Assembly: GCF_000565285.1 (NCBI RefSeq)
Contig: NZ_APVL01000005.1
Coordinates: forward strand, 186,001 to 250,000
DNA: 64,000 bases
Source: Cytobacillus firmus DS1
Lineage (GTDB): Bacteria; Bacillota; Bacilli; Bacillales; Cytobacillaceae
Direction: 5' to 3'
The notes beneath the pieces are model-generated. The model made no database searches, was not told where the DNA came from, and saw only the letters and a list, made by a program, of their open reading frames with translations. The position numbers were made by a program, and so were the translations under genes. Positions 55,512 through 64,000 of the stretch are shown here, one piece after another (the first letter of the stretch is position 1; every line of letters begins with the position of its first letter).

Positions 55512-56608
55512 TTCTTCTTCCCCTTTTTCAGCTTCTTGGCGATCATGACAGCAGCGAAAAGCAAAGGAATATAAATAAAGTTAAAAACAAATCCCATTTT
55601 GCCAACAGAGTCATTTAGCATATTAATTTTTTCCCTTGTATCCAAAAAATTTATAATGGATAGCACTGCGGCAACAACAAAAAACACGCCCACTTTCTGG
55701 CGGATATTAAAGACCCTTTTAATGAGCCGTGAGGCGATCCAGACGGATATGCACACATTAGGAAGAATGATTAAGTTCCAGTTGGCAATTCCAATGTATT
55801 CAAATCGTTCAACAAAAGGCATTTCAACTATTTTCCACATTGTTAAACTTGCCCAAATTTGTTTAGACAGCTGCTCTTCGGAAAAATAGGCAAAGGTAAT
55901 GATGGCTAAAACCGTGTAAATAAGAGTAGTTGTCAATACGGCCAAATGAGCCCATTTCTGTGATTTTTTTGGCTCTTTAATAAAAGGGTAGAAAAAAATG
56001 ATGCTTTCAAACCCGATAAAAGTAAGGGACATATGGTAAGAAGCAGTAAGCAGCTCTTTTATGGAATGATCCCAAATGGGCAGCAGATTGTAATAGTTGG
56101 AGAATTTTATCGCCCAGCCAAATGTGAGGAGAAGGTAGGCCGGCAAAACAAGCCCAAAGAATGCGATACCCACGACTGTCCTAAATCCCCCAAAAATAAT
56201 GTATACACAAAGTGCCATAAAGGCAAAGGAGAACCAGAAGGTGCTGATTTCAGGAAACATCCAAACCTGTATGACCTCAATAAATGTCCTTAAAACTGTT
56301 AAGGAGAACAGGATAAAATAGCCAATAAAAATGGCGCTGAGTGCTTTGCCAATAAAGTTGCCTGCGATGTATTTATGTGCAGATACAATATCACCGCCAG
56401 CAGTATCGCAAATTTTATAAATCAACCAAATAATTACGTGAATGCACCCGCCGGCAAATAATATGGAAATCCAGGCATCATAGCCTGCATCCATTGCAAT
56501 AATCCTCTGATATCCTAATACGCCAATTCCGATTTGTATGGACATGACCATGTAAAATACTAAAAAGGGGGATATTTGTAATCTCTCTGGTATTGGCTGT
56601 TCCTTCAT
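55508..56608 (-). CDS. Spore germinant receptor, B subunit (permease-like)
   Basis: From the ATG at 56608 (MKEQPIPERLQISPF) the product has 366 residues; GGAGGTG lies 6 bases upstream, so the longer start at 56623 is not needed. About ten membrane segments follow the amino-acid-permease fold of GerAB, the ligand-sensing subunit. It lies 54 bases after the A gene and overlaps the C gene. The germinant is not predictable from sequence. Confidence 0.92.
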   Translation of the reverse strand: MKEQPIPERLQISPFLVFYMVMSIQIGIGVLGYQRIIAMDAGYDAWISILFAGGCIHVIIWLIYKICDTAGGDIVSAHKYIAGNFIGKALSAIFIGYFILFSLTVLRTFIEVIQVWMFPEISTFWFSFAFMALCVYIIFGGFRTVVGIAFFGLVLPAYLLLTFGWAIKFSNYYNLLPIWDHSIKELLTASYHMSLTFIGFESIIFFYPFIKEPKKSQKWAHLAVLTTTLIYTVLAIITFAYFSEEQLSKQIWASLTMWKIVEMPFVERFEYIGIANWNLIILPNVCISVWIASRLIKRVFNIRQKVGVFFVVAAVLSIINFLDTREKINMLNDSVGKMGFVFNFIYIPLLFAAVMIAKKLKKGKKK

Positions 56609-56662
56609 CTGGTTCACCTCCATTTGATAATCTCAAAACGCTCTGAGCAGATACCTGCTTCA

Positions 56663-58156
56663 TTATTCATCAATATCTTTTTTCTTTTTTGCTTTTTTCT
56701 TGCTAAAGCGGATAGGGTTCTTAGTCCTTAAGAAAATTGGCCTTTTGGATTGTGCTTCAAATGGAAGCCTGATAAGGGCATCCTTCATATCCACCACCCG
56801 AGGGGGATAGAGAGGTTCAAGGAATGGCCTTCCAAGTGAAGTCAGCCTGGTTAAATGAGTCAACAGTACACAGAAGCAGAATACAATTCCGAGCAGGCCC
56901 CATAACTCTGCGAGAAACAGAAAAGGGAAGCGAAGCAAACGGATAGTATTGCCCATTCTGTAAACAGGTGTTGTAAAGGAAGCGAGAGCTGCAAGGGCTA
57001 CAATAATAAGCAGGACGTTACTCGTCAGGCCTGCTTCTACAGATGCAGTTCCTATTACAATTCCTCCCACGATACCGATTGTCTGGCCAACCTTCGTCGG
57101 AAGACGTGCTCCAGCCTCGCGAAGCAATTCAATCGTAAGCTCCAGAAACAGCGCTTCAAGAATAGGAGGAAGCGGAATCTCCCGCCTTGATGTGATTAAA
57201 GTACTCATCAAATCCTTGGGAATCAGTTCATAATGATATGAAAGAGTTGCTACATAAATAGGTGTAATCAGAATAGAAAACGCAACCGCGAACAAACGGA
57301 TCAGCCGGAAGAAAGAAGATAATATCCAATTTAAAAAATAATCTTCAAATGAGCTGAAAAACTCAACGAGAGTAGTTGGCGTAATTAATACATGGGGTGA
57401 GCCGTCAACCACAATAGCGATTTTTCCCTCAGCCAAAATCCCCGCGACCCTGTCAGGCCGCTCTGTATCAAGCAGCTGCGGGAAAGGGGAATTGGAGTTA
57501 TCGCTAATCAGCTGGACAATATACGAACTGTCTGTGATGGCATCAAATTTCACATTCTTAAGTCTCTGCCTGACAGTGTCTACATTATCCTCATTTGTGA
57601 TATTTTCCATATAAAGTATTGCGACTGAAGTCTTTGACAGGCTTCCCAGTGTGAATTCTTCAATGATCAGTTCTTTTACAGGCAGACGTTTCCGGATTAA
57701 ATTCAAATTTTGGCCCATAGATTCTACAAAGGCTTCCTTGGGACCGATAACAGAAAACTCAACCTCAGGCTGGCTGAGACCTCTGACGATTTCTTTTTGC
57801 GCAGCTATAAAGCCGAAATGTTTGAGCTCTGTCTCAATCGTCAGCATGACGTAGCCATTCATCAGCTTTTGTTCAATTAAAGAAGGGTCGTCGCAAATCT
57901 GCACATCAGCCACAGGAACAAGCTGTTTAATGTCTTCGATTTCGCGGAACTCGTCTTCCAGCAAATTTGGGAGAATACCATCCTGGATAATATTTTCATC
58001 GATTAAAGTAGCCATGAAAGTAAGTCCAAAACGCACATTCGTTTTTTGGTTATAATAAAAGATTTTTTTAAAGTCTTTGGATTTAATGAAGGATTTCTCC
58101 CATTCCTTATGCTCTACATCCTCTTTAATCCGTTTATTCTTCAACCATTTCCTCAT
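56663..58156 (-). CDS. Spore germinant receptor, A subunit
   Basis: The ATG at 58156 (MRKWLKNKRIKEDVEH) gives 497 residues, with GGTGAT upstream; the open frame extends to 58408 but that part overlaps a terminator and is not coding. The N-terminal soluble domain (about 30-270) precedes the GerA membrane domain with DGSPHVLITPTTLVEFF, REIPLPPILEALFLELTIELLREAGARLP and GQTIGIVGG. GerA proteins form pentameric ion channels opened by germinants. The order A, B, C matches gerA/gerK-type operons, expressed in the forespore. Confidence 0.94.
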   Translation of the reverse strand: MRKWLKNKRIKEDVEHKEWEKSFIKSKDFKKIFYYNQKTNVRFGLTFMATLIDENIIQDGILPNLLEDEFREIEDIKQLVPVADVQICDDPSLIEQKLMNGYVMLTIETELKHFGFIAAQKEIVRGLSQPEVEFSVIGPKEAFVESMGQNLNLIRKRLPVKELIIEEFTLGSLSKTSVAILYMENITNEDNVDTVRQRLKNVKFDAITDSSYIVQLISDNSNSPFPQLLDTERPDRVAGILAEGKIAIVVDGSPHVLITPTTLVEFFSSFEDYFLNWILSSFFRLIRLFAVAFSILITPIYVATLSYHYELIPKDLMSTLITSRREIPLPPILEALFLELTIELLREAGARLPTKVGQTIGIVGGIVIGTASVEAGLTSNVLLIIVALAALASFTTPVYRMGNTIRLLRFPFLFLAELWGLLGIVFCFCVLLTHLTRLTSLGRPFLEPLYPPRVVDMKDALIRLPFEAQSKRPIFLRTKNPIRFSKKKAKKKKDIDE

Positions 58157-58280
58157 AGCTAAATCACCATCATTTTCGGCATTACGCTTATTGTTGCCGG
58201 TTTTGGAAAACTTATGAATGGAAGGCAATAAAAAAAGGTTTGAATGTCGGGTAAATATAAGGAAATAGTGAGGGCAAATA

Positions 58281-58310
58281 AAAAAGGAACCTGGATCAGG
58301 TTCCTTTTTG
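58281..58310. terminator. Bidirectional terminator
   Basis: AAAAAGGAACCTG/CAGGTTCCTTTTT stem. Confidence 0.85.
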
Positions 58311-58360
58311 TCCAGCTCCGGCGCCTGGCCACTCAAGGCAGTTGGGCAGGCGCTGAATCT
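58311..58360. repeat. Remnant of the dispersed repeat family (copy D)
   Basis: GTCCAGCTCCGGCGCCTGGCC and GGCAGGCGCTGAATCTAG match the ends of the family at 46318, without the middle. Confidence 0.5.
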
Positions 58361-58422
58361 AGTATATATTTGAGCTCTCATAAAAGAGGGGGTATTATGG
58401 GAGCGCAATCACAAGTTTTGCT

Positions 58423-59391
58423 TTACTTCACAAGGTATTTCTCAATGTCATCCAGAAGCAGGTTAGCAGCAATCACGCCTCCGGCAGTATTCCAGATGGT
58501 GTCACTGACTTCATGAACATTGCCTTCCTGAGCTACTTTAAGGTTTTTGAATAATGGATCTTCAATCCATTCTTCAGCAAGCTTGCTTGCTTCGCCATCG
58601 CCTGTTTCATATGTGAAGTAGAATAATACATCTCCATCCATGGCAGGAATGCGCTCTTTTGTAGCATTCTTTTCAGCGAAGTCATCAACATTCTGGCTTT
58701 CCGGACGCGTAAGTCCAATTTGATCAAGAATGACGCCTGAGAAGGAGTCTTTATGGTAGATGCGGACGTCCCCAGCCATGAAGCGTACAATGGAAACTTC
58801 CTGGTCTAATTTATCGCCAAGGCTCGTTTTAATTTCTTCGATGCGGCTGTCATAATCAGCAAGGACTTTTTTGCCTTCATCTTCTTTATTGAGTGCTTTT
58901 GCGTAAAGCTCGAAATTTTCCTTCCAGTCTCCGCGCAATGTTTCAGCAAAAACAGTAGGGGCAATATCATTTAATTGATCATAGATTTTTTCCTGGCGCA
59001 TCTTGTTGCCGATGATAAGGTCCGGCTGCAGTGCTGCGATTGCTTCTACATTGACTTCGCTCTCTGTTCCCACAACCTGAACATCTTTCATATCATCAGC
59101 GATATGGTCATACCACGGATCGCCAGTCCAGGACTGAACGGCACCAACTGGAGTAACACCCATGGAAAGTAATGCTTCTGTACCTTCGTTTGTCAAAATG
59201 ACAACTTTTTCAGGTGCTTTATCAAGCTTAGTTGTGCCCATTGCATGCTCAACGGTATAGCTTGTATCTTCTGATTTTGTTCCTTCTTTTTCCTTATCGG
59301 CTTTCTCATCCTGTTCGCTGCTATTCCCGCAGGCAGCAAGGAATAAGATTGTGAAAACTGAAAGAATGGCAAGTAAAGATTTGAATTTCAT
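58423..59391 (-). CDS. yfiY: Iron-siderophore ABC transporter substrate-binding lipoprotein
   Basis: The ATG at 59391 (MKFKSLLAILSVF) gives 322 residues, with GGAGGAG upstream. Lipobox LAACGNSS (Cys21) and a charged linker precede the periplasmic-binding fold typical of Fe3+-hydroxamate/citrate binders (KVVILTNEGTEALLSMGVTP; LQPDLIIGNKMRQEK). It is divergent from its permease genes and shares Fur boxes with them. The layout matches yfiY with yfiZ-yfhA of B. subtilis (schizokinen/arthrobactin uptake); the actual siderophore is inferred. Confidence 0.9.
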   Translation of the reverse strand: MKFKSLLAILSVFTILFLAACGNSSEQDEKADKEKEGTKSEDTSYTVEHAMGTTKLDKAPEKVVILTNEGTEALLSMGVTPVGAVQSWTGDPWYDHIADDMKDVQVVGTESEVNVEAIAALQPDLIIGNKMRQEKIYDQLNDIAPTVFAETLRGDWKENFELYAKALNKEDEGKKVLADYDSRIEEIKTSLGDKLDQEVSIVRFMAGDVRIYHKDSFSGVILDQIGLTRPESQNVDDFAEKNATKERIPAMDGDVLFYFTYETGDGEASKLAEEWIEDPLFKNLKVAQEGNVHEVSDTIWNTAGGVIAANLLLDDIEKYLVK

Positions 59392-59419
59392 TATGTACTC
59401 CTCCATTTTGCGTTGTTAA

Positions 59420-59475
59420 TGATAATCATTTTCATTTGATGTTTTTATACTAATGTGAACGCTTTACATTGTCAA
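59420..59475 (-). promoter_or_regulatory. yfiY promoter and Fur box
   Basis: On the minus strand TTGACA (59470-59475), 17 bp, TAGTAT (59447-59452), then the Fur box TGATAATCATTTTCA (59420-59434) over the transcription start region. Confidence 0.8.
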
Positions 59476-59483
59476 TAGGTAAG

Positions 59484-59535
59484 TGAAAATCATTTTCATT
59501 AAAATATTTATAATGATCAATGAAAATGATTTTCA
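59484..59535 (+). promoter_or_regulatory. Two further Fur boxes before yfiZ
   Basis: TGAAAATCATTTTCA (59484-59498) and the near-perfect palindrome TGAAAATGATTTTCA (59521-59535). A TTGACA follows at 59542-59547. Iron-dependent repression in both directions is expected. Confidence 0.82.
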
Positions 59536-59617
59536 AACTCATTGACAGCTAATCCTCTGTACAATAGACTGAAAATGTAACTAAACCTTATTAAATAGAC
59601 GCAAGAAGGGTCTCGCT

Positions 59618-60619
59618 ATGCTATTAAAAACAAATTCTCTGAGATGGGCTGGGCTATTTGCAGCCGCTCTCCTATTATTAGTATTAATGTCTTTCAGTAT
59701 TGTATACGGATATACCGACACAACCTGGAAGATGGCAATTGATGCATTTACAAACTTCAACGGAACGAATGAACACATAATCATTCAATCTGTCCGTCTG
59801 CCGAGAGCATTGATTGCAGCGACGGTAGGGGCAAGCTTAGCGATTGCGGGTGTCCTGCTCCAGTCATTAACAAAGAATCCCCTTGCTGCACCTGAGATTT
59901 TCGGAATTAACGCAGGTGCCGGATTTGCAGTTGTCATTACAGTAACGCTATTTTCCATCAGTAATCTGCAGGTCTTTACATGGGTTTCATTTCTGGGAGC
60001 TGCTGTTTCATTTATTTTTGTATATATTATCGGCTCTATCGGCAGGGAAGGGCTGACGCCGATGAAATTAACCCTTGCCGGTGCGGCAATGAGTGCCATG
60101 TTTGCTTCGATGACACAAGGCTTTCTCGTCATTAATGAGACTGCCCTTGAGCAGGTGCTGTTTTGGCTGGCAGGATCCGTATCGGGAAGGAAGCTGGAGA
60201 CCCTCGCAGCAGTATTTCCATATTTATTAGCCGGATGGATCTTTTCCCTCATCATTGCGGGGAAATTGAACGTCTTATCAATGGGTGAGGACGTAGCGAA
60301 GGGGCTGGGCCTGAAAACAGGATTGCTTAAACTGGGAGCAGGCATTGTTATTGTGCTTCTGTCAGGAGGAGCGGTAGCTGTCGCAGGTCCCATAGGCTTC
60401 CTCGGCATTGTCATTCCACATTTGACCCGTGCTGTCGTTGGCATTGATCATCGCTGGGTTATTCCTTATGCGGGTCTTTTCGGCGGAATGCTCCTTCTGA
60501 TTGCAGACATATCATCAAGGTACATCATCATGCCGCAGGAAGTACCTGTCGGCGTCATGACCGCCGTCATTGGAACTCCTTTCTTTGTGTATATTGCCAG
60601 AAGGGGGTTCAATAAATAA
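59618..60619 (+). CDS. yfiZ: Siderophore ABC transporter permease, first
   Basis: This encodes 333 residues of the FecCD/BtuC permease family with about nine membrane segments. The signature region SVRLPRALIAATVGASLAIAGVLLQSLTKNPLAAPEI and the GPIGFLGIVIPHLTRAVVG loop, which contacts the ATPase, are clear. It overlaps the next permease gene by one base. AAGAAGGG precedes the ATG. Confidence 0.92.
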   Translation: MLLKTNSLRWAGLFAAALLLLVLMSFSIVYGYTDTTWKMAIDAFTNFNGTNEHIIIQSVRLPRALIAATVGASLAIAGVLLQSLTKNPLAAPEIFGINAGAGFAVVITVTLFSISNLQVFTWVSFLGAAVSFIFVYIIGSIGREGLTPMKLTLAGAAMSAMFASMTQGFLVINETALEQVLFWLAGSVSGRKLETLAAVFPYLLAGWIFSLIIAGKLNVLSMGEDVAKGLGLKTGLLKLGAGIVIVLLSGGAVAVAGPIGFLGIVIPHLTRAVVGIDHRWVIPYAGLFGGMLLLIADISSRYIIMPQEVPVGVMTAVIGTPFFVYIARRGFNK

Positions 60620-61674
60620 TGAAAAAATATTATAATCTGCGCCTTTTTGGCGATAAGATATCTTTTTTAGTAAACCGGAAGGCACTTATCACTTTTTTAT
60701 TATTGGCAGCAGCTTCTGCTGGAGTATTCGTGATCAGCACCGGCACGGGTGAAATGAAAATCAGCCCTCTAAAGGTAGTGCAGGTATTCTTTGGCGGTGG
60801 TTCGGATATGGATAGGCTGATCATTCAGTCATTCAGACTTCCAAGAATCATCGTTGCCTTAATGGTGGGAATGGCGCTTGCTGCTGCGGGGGGAATCCTG
60901 CAGGGGATTATCAGAAATCCGCTTGCATCTCCTGATATTATCGGGATTACAGGGGGAGCATCTGTAGCAGTTGTAGGTTTTCTTGCTTTCTTTAGTGATA
61001 AAAACAATGCATTAACTGTAAGTATTAATTGGATGCCTCTTGCTGCTTTTGCGGGTGCTGCTATTTTGGCTTTCCTTGTTTATTTTCTAGCCTACAAGGA
61101 TGGAGTGTCGCCAATACGCCTTGTTTTAATTGGGATTGGGCTTGCAAGCTTAATGAAGGCACTCACCACTTTGATGATGGTCTTTGGGCCAATTTATCAG
61201 GCCAGCCAGGCGAATATCTGGATAACCGGGACAGTTTACGGTTCGAATTGGGACAAAGTCGCAATGTTAGTCCCATGGACACTCATGTTTCTGGTAATGG
61301 CATTTATTCTGGCGCGCAATGTTAATATTCAGGAACTTGGCGATGATATTGCCATGGGTGTAGGCAGCACTGTACAGAAATACCGGTTTCTGCTGCTGAT
61401 GGTCAGCACGGCATTAATTGGCGGAGCTGTAGCATTCGGCGGAGGGATAGGCTTTGTCGGCTTAATGGCTCCTCATATGGCACGAAGGATGGTAGGCTCT
61501 GCTTTTGGAGCTTTGCTTCCGGCTTCTGCTCTGATTGGCGGAATCCTGGTCATGGCAGCCGATCTGATAGGCAGGACTTTGTTCTCGCCGCTTGAAATTC
61601 CGGCGGGGGTGTTTACAGCCAGCATCGGCGCACCTTATTTTATTTACCTGCTTTTCAAGACAAGAAACGCATAA
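60619..61674 (+). CDS. yfhA: Siderophore ABC transporter permease, second
   Basis: This encodes 351 residues of the FecCD family (SFRLPRIIVALMVGMALAAAGGILQGIIRNPLASPDIIG; GGGIGFVGLMAPHMARRMVG). It forms the heterodimeric channel with the upstream permease. Start and stop codons overlap (TAATG). Confidence 0.92.
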   Translation: MKKYYNLRLFGDKISFLVNRKALITFLLLAAASAGVFVISTGTGEMKISPLKVVQVFFGGGSDMDRLIIQSFRLPRIIVALMVGMALAAAGGILQGIIRNPLASPDIIGITGGASVAVVGFLAFFSDKNNALTVSINWMPLAAFAGAAILAFLVYFLAYKDGVSPIRLVLIGIGLASLMKALTTLMMVFGPIYQASQANIWITGTVYGSNWDKVAMLVPWTLMFLVMAFILARNVNIQELGDDIAMGVGSTVQKYRFLLLMVSTALIGGAVAFGGGIGFVGLMAPHMARRMVGSAFGALLPASALIGGILVMAADLIGRTLFSPLEIPAGVFTASIGAPYFIYLLFKTRNA

Positions 61675-61755
61675 GCTGGAAAAGCTTGAAACTCGTATGA
61701 TACAGGCAACTGGAGAGCCTATAGATATAAATATTAGGAAAAGGAGAGGGCAGAG

Positions 61756-62574
61756 ATGACAGCAGGGCAAGCAATCGCTACAAAAGACTTAACCTTGTCA
61801 TATGGAGACACCATTATTATTAATGAACTGGACCTGGAAATACCTAAAGGGGAAATCACTGTATTTATTGGTGGAAATGGCTGCGGAAAATCGACATTGC
61901 TAAGGTCTATTGCCAGGCTGCTAAAGCCAAAATCTGGTGCTGTATTATTGGAAGGTGAGGCTGTAGCCAAACTTTCCACGAAAGATGTTGCCAGAAAAAT
62001 GGCTATTCTGCCCCAATCTCCTTCAGCTCCGGAAGGACTCACAGTGCTTCAGCTTGTCAAACAGGGAAGGTACCCCTATCAAACATGGCTGAAGCAATGG
62101 TCTACTGAAGACGAATTAAAAGTCAGAAATGCTTTAAAGGCAACAGGAATGGAAGAATTGAAAGACCGGACAGTGGATTCCCTATCCGGGGGGCAGCGAC
62201 AGAGGGCCTGGATTGCCATGACTCTGGCACAGGATACAGATACCATTCTGCTGGATGAGCCTACTACCTATTTGGATATGACACATCAAATTGAAATCCT
62301 TGATTTATTATTCGAGTTGAATGAAAAGGAAAAGCGTACCATCGTCATGGTGCTGCATGATCTGAATTTGGCCTGCCGCTATGCTCATAATATTGTTGCG
62401 ATAAAAGATCAAAAAGTATTTGCTCAGGGCAAGCCGGAACATGTCATTAATTGCGGATTGGTTAAAAACGTGTTTGGCATGGAATGCGAAGTGACGATAG
62501 ACCCATTATTCGGCACACCTCTTTGCATCCCTTATGGAAAAGGGCGATGTATTTTGAAGGGGCAAGGGCTTTAA
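61756..62574 (+). CDS. yusV: Siderophore ABC transporter ATPase
   Basis: This encodes 272 residues. Walker A is GGNGCGKST (about 37-45), the signature LSGGQRQR, Walker B TILLDEPTTYLD, and the switch histidine VLHDLN. It matches FecE/FhuC-type ATPases; YusV is the shared ATPase for several siderophore systems in B. subtilis, and the yusU gene nearby supports that name. AAAAGGAGAGG precedes the ATG. Confidence 0.92.
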   Translation: MTAGQAIATKDLTLSYGDTIIINELDLEIPKGEITVFIGGNGCGKSTLLRSIARLLKPKSGAVLLEGEAVAKLSTKDVARKMAILPQSPSAPEGLTVLQLVKQGRYPYQTWLKQWSTEDELKVRNALKATGMEELKDRTVDSLSGGQRQRAWIAMTLAQDTDTILLDEPTTYLDMTHQIEILDLLFELNEKEKRTIVMVLHDLNLACRYAHNIVAIKDQKVFAQGKPEHVINCGLVKNVFGMECEVTIDPLFGTPLCIPYGKGRCILKGQGL

Positions 62575-62576
62575 GG

Positions 62577-63326
62577 ATGATTAAATTAACAGGAGAGCAG
62601 GCGGAAGCTCTCGGGCAGTTCAGACTTGCACGGGATTCAGGGAAAAGCTCACCTTTAACCATTAATGTGGAAAATTTGCTGGACACAACTCAAACGGGTG
62701 CATATCTGAATAAAGTGAAAAACCATTTAGGAGCACCTGATAACAAAACGGCAGCTTCTATTTTGATAAAAAGGTATGCCTTTCTGCCTGTCATTTACTT
62801 GTATTGCATGACGTCCTGGAACGTAAAATTGGATATCAGGCATGAAAATATTACAATTGTCAGTCAGGAAAGAGACGGTCTGTGGCTTCCGGTCTTTCGA
62901 TTTACCCGCCTTCAGGGCCAAGGTGCTGGTAAGGAGAGGGAACAATGGAGAGAGGATGCTGTGCGCACTCTTTTTAATGGCCATATCTTTCCGCTGCTCA
63001 ATAGAATAGCAGGCGAAGCAAAAATCTCGAAACTAATTCTTTGGGAGAATATTGCGATTTATTTGTTCTGGCTTTACGAAAAGATTTTACCCGTGGAATC
63101 ACATTCGGAAAGGGCGGCAGAAGATTATCGGTTTATCCTGGAGGAGGCTCCAGGCAATTTATTCGGGTGTGAAAATACGAATCCCATAAAGAAATTTGAC
63201 AGCAGGAAAATGGTGATTGCAAACACCGGCACAGCAGTAAGGCCCAGGAAAACATGCTGCTATTCCTACTTGACCAGTAGCGGAAAACGATGCGGGACAT
63301 GTCCTCAGGCCTGCAGGATAAAATGA
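62577..63326 (+). CDS. FhuF-like ferric-siderophore reductase
   Basis: The ATG at 62577 (MIKLTGEQAEALGQF), 3 bases after the ATPase stop, gives 249 residues; the longer frame from 62484 overlaps yusV and is not used. The C-terminus KTCCYSYLTSSGKRCGTCPQ carries the C-C-x10-C-x2-C motif that binds the 2Fe-2S cluster of FhuF-type proteins. It probably reduces iron to release it from the imported siderophore in the cytosol. Confidence 0.88.
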   Translation: MIKLTGEQAEALGQFRLARDSGKSSPLTINVENLLDTTQTGAYLNKVKNHLGAPDNKTAASILIKRYAFLPVIYLYCMTSWNVKLDIRHENITIVSQERDGLWLPVFRFTRLQGQGAGKEREQWREDAVRTLFNGHIFPLLNRIAGEAKISKLILWENIAIYLFWLYEKILPVESHSERAAEDYRFILEEAPGNLFGCENTNPIKKFDSRKMVIANTGTAVRPRKTCCYSYLTSSGKRCGTCPQACRIK

Positions 63327-63391
63327 AATTTCAATCAGTAGCCGTTTTAACCCAATGATTGATAGCTGAACTAATCAAAGGAGGAATCGCA

Positions 63392-63640
63392 ATGAATGAG
63401 AAGTTGAAGGAACAGCTGGATGGCCTGCTTGAAAAATATACCGAACTCCTAATTGGAGAGACCTCCCCGGAGTTAAAGGAAAAGGTTGAAGCTTGGGTGC
63501 TGTACTCTTTTATTGCGAAATCCATGCCGCCTCTAGCCAAGCACTGGAATGAATCATATCCTGATGCAAAAGAGGAAATGAAAACTCTGATAGCTGAAAT
63601 AAAAAAACTGAATGAAGAGATGAGAAGCAAAAAAAAGTAA
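63392..63640 (+). CDS. yusU: YusU-like protein (DUF2573)
   Basis: The ATG at 63392 (MNEKLKEQLDGLLEKY) has AAAGGAGG upstream and gives 82 residues, mostly helical and charged. Position beside the yusV-type ATPase and size match YusU of B. subtilis. No function is established. Confidence 0.8.
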   Translation: MNEKLKEQLDGLLEKYTELLIGETSPELKEKVEAWVLYSFIAKSMPPLAKHWNESYPDAKEEMKTLIAEIKKLNEEMRSKKK

Positions 63641-63659
63641 AGACATTTTGTATTTAAAT

Positions 63660-63695
63660 AAACCGCTGCCATCAAAAGCAGCGGTTTTGTTTTTT
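63660..63695 (+). terminator. Terminator of the siderophore operon
   Basis: AAACCGCTGC/GCAGCGGTTT stem followed by TGTTTTTT. Confidence 0.88.
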
Positions 63696-63717
63696 AGGAT
63701 TTTTCAAATTCGATAAT

Positions 63718-64000
63718 TGTCTAGCTCCACAAGGAACACTTCGACAGCAACATCATCGCCCCTCCTAAAAGCATTAGCTTTTAGGAGGAGCGCCTACCCC
63801 CTCGAGGTCACAAGCTTGGCTTGTTTCGGCTCCTAGGGACGAAAGACTAGCCAATCCCTTCCAGAAGGAAAGAACACCTTCTTGCAGGGCTCGTCTTATG
63901 CTTGTCGTCACTGAGCAGTCGCCTCCACATTTCGTTCACTCCTCCCAAAAAGGCAAAGAACGCCTTTCCGTGAGGCTCGTCTTGTGCATGAGGCACCCAG
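63718..64000. repeat. Dispersed Bacillaceae repeat, copy C, runs off the window
   Basis: It starts TGTCTAGCTCCACAAGG and continues with CTCGAGGTCACAAGC, TTCGGCTCCTAGGGAC, CTTCCAGAAGGAAAGAACACC and CTCGTCTTATGCTTGTCGTC, all shared with copy B at 46318. No gene is visible in this stretch. Confidence 0.8.

Noticed and set aside
59785-60444. 219-codon minus-strand ORF
   Set aside because: Antisense of the yfiZ permease; low-complexity composition typical of a shadow frame.

Overview
The window is a chromosomal segment of a spore-forming, low-GC Gram-positive bacterium of the Bacillaceae. The gene content and local order match that group: yvcK-whiA-crh-clpP, sigL, cggR-gapA-pgk-tpiA-gpmI-eno, secG-est-rnr-smpB-ssrA, a SpoIIP gene, a tricistronic spore germinant receptor, and CtsR, CggR, Fur and PhoP-type sites. 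Dispersed repeats of the type seen in Bacillus/Cytobacillus relatives recur. The genus cannot be fixed from sequence alone.

Layout. 1-2303: end of yvcK, whiA, crh, and clpP on the opposite strand under a CtsR box. 2485-14700: a genomic island of about 12 kb in a tRNA-Arg(CCG) gene, flanked by 69-bp direct repeats. It holds a decayed tyrosine integrase, a small membrane protein, a frameshifted unknown gene, a PD-(D/E)xK-like protein, a 116-residue unknown, a DRT2-like antiviral reverse transcriptase with a long structured leader, and a complete type I restriction-modification set (hsdR, hsdM, hsdS). It reads as an anti-phage defence island that can no longer move itself. 15050-24066: sigL, a glutaredoxin-like gene and the CggR-controlled lower glycolysis operon. 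24212-29286: secG, carboxylesterase, RNase R, smpB and ssrA. The tmRNA gene is interrupted in its T-loop by a 278-nt group I intron, and a broken LAGLIDADG homing endonuclease lies beside it on the other strand.

29860-45932: regulators and envelope functions. These include a TetR regulator, a SinI-like microprotein, a fluoride riboswitch with two fluC/crcB genes, an MscS channel, a flavin reductase, alkaline phosphatase behind PhoP-like boxes, a MarR/MMPL pair, a short-chain dehydrogenase, a DnaA-box cluster, a DUF4097 protein, a cation/proton antiporter and peptide deformylase. 46036-54421: small Bacillaceae proteins, a DUF2935 protein, a Usp-like protein, a second dehydrogenase, spoIIP, a His-rich lipoprotein, a 52-bp tandem hairpin array, a DUF4931 protein and rodA. 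54453-58156: germinant receptor genes (A, B, C order) on the minus strand. 58423-63640: a Fur-boxed siderophore uptake locus (binding protein, two permeases, ATPase, FhuF-like reductase, yusU). The window ends in a dispersed repeat.

Main points of interest. (1) The DRT2-like reverse transcriptase has a roughly 280-nt leader. In it two ACA trinucleotides lie exactly 120 nt apart, and only one of the six frames between them is free of stops. This is the arrangement expected if a non-coding RNA is copied by rolling-circle reverse transcription into a repeating, endless open reading frame. (2) The split tmRNA gene with an adjacent relic of a homing endonuclease. All family calls come from reading motifs; no database search was possible.
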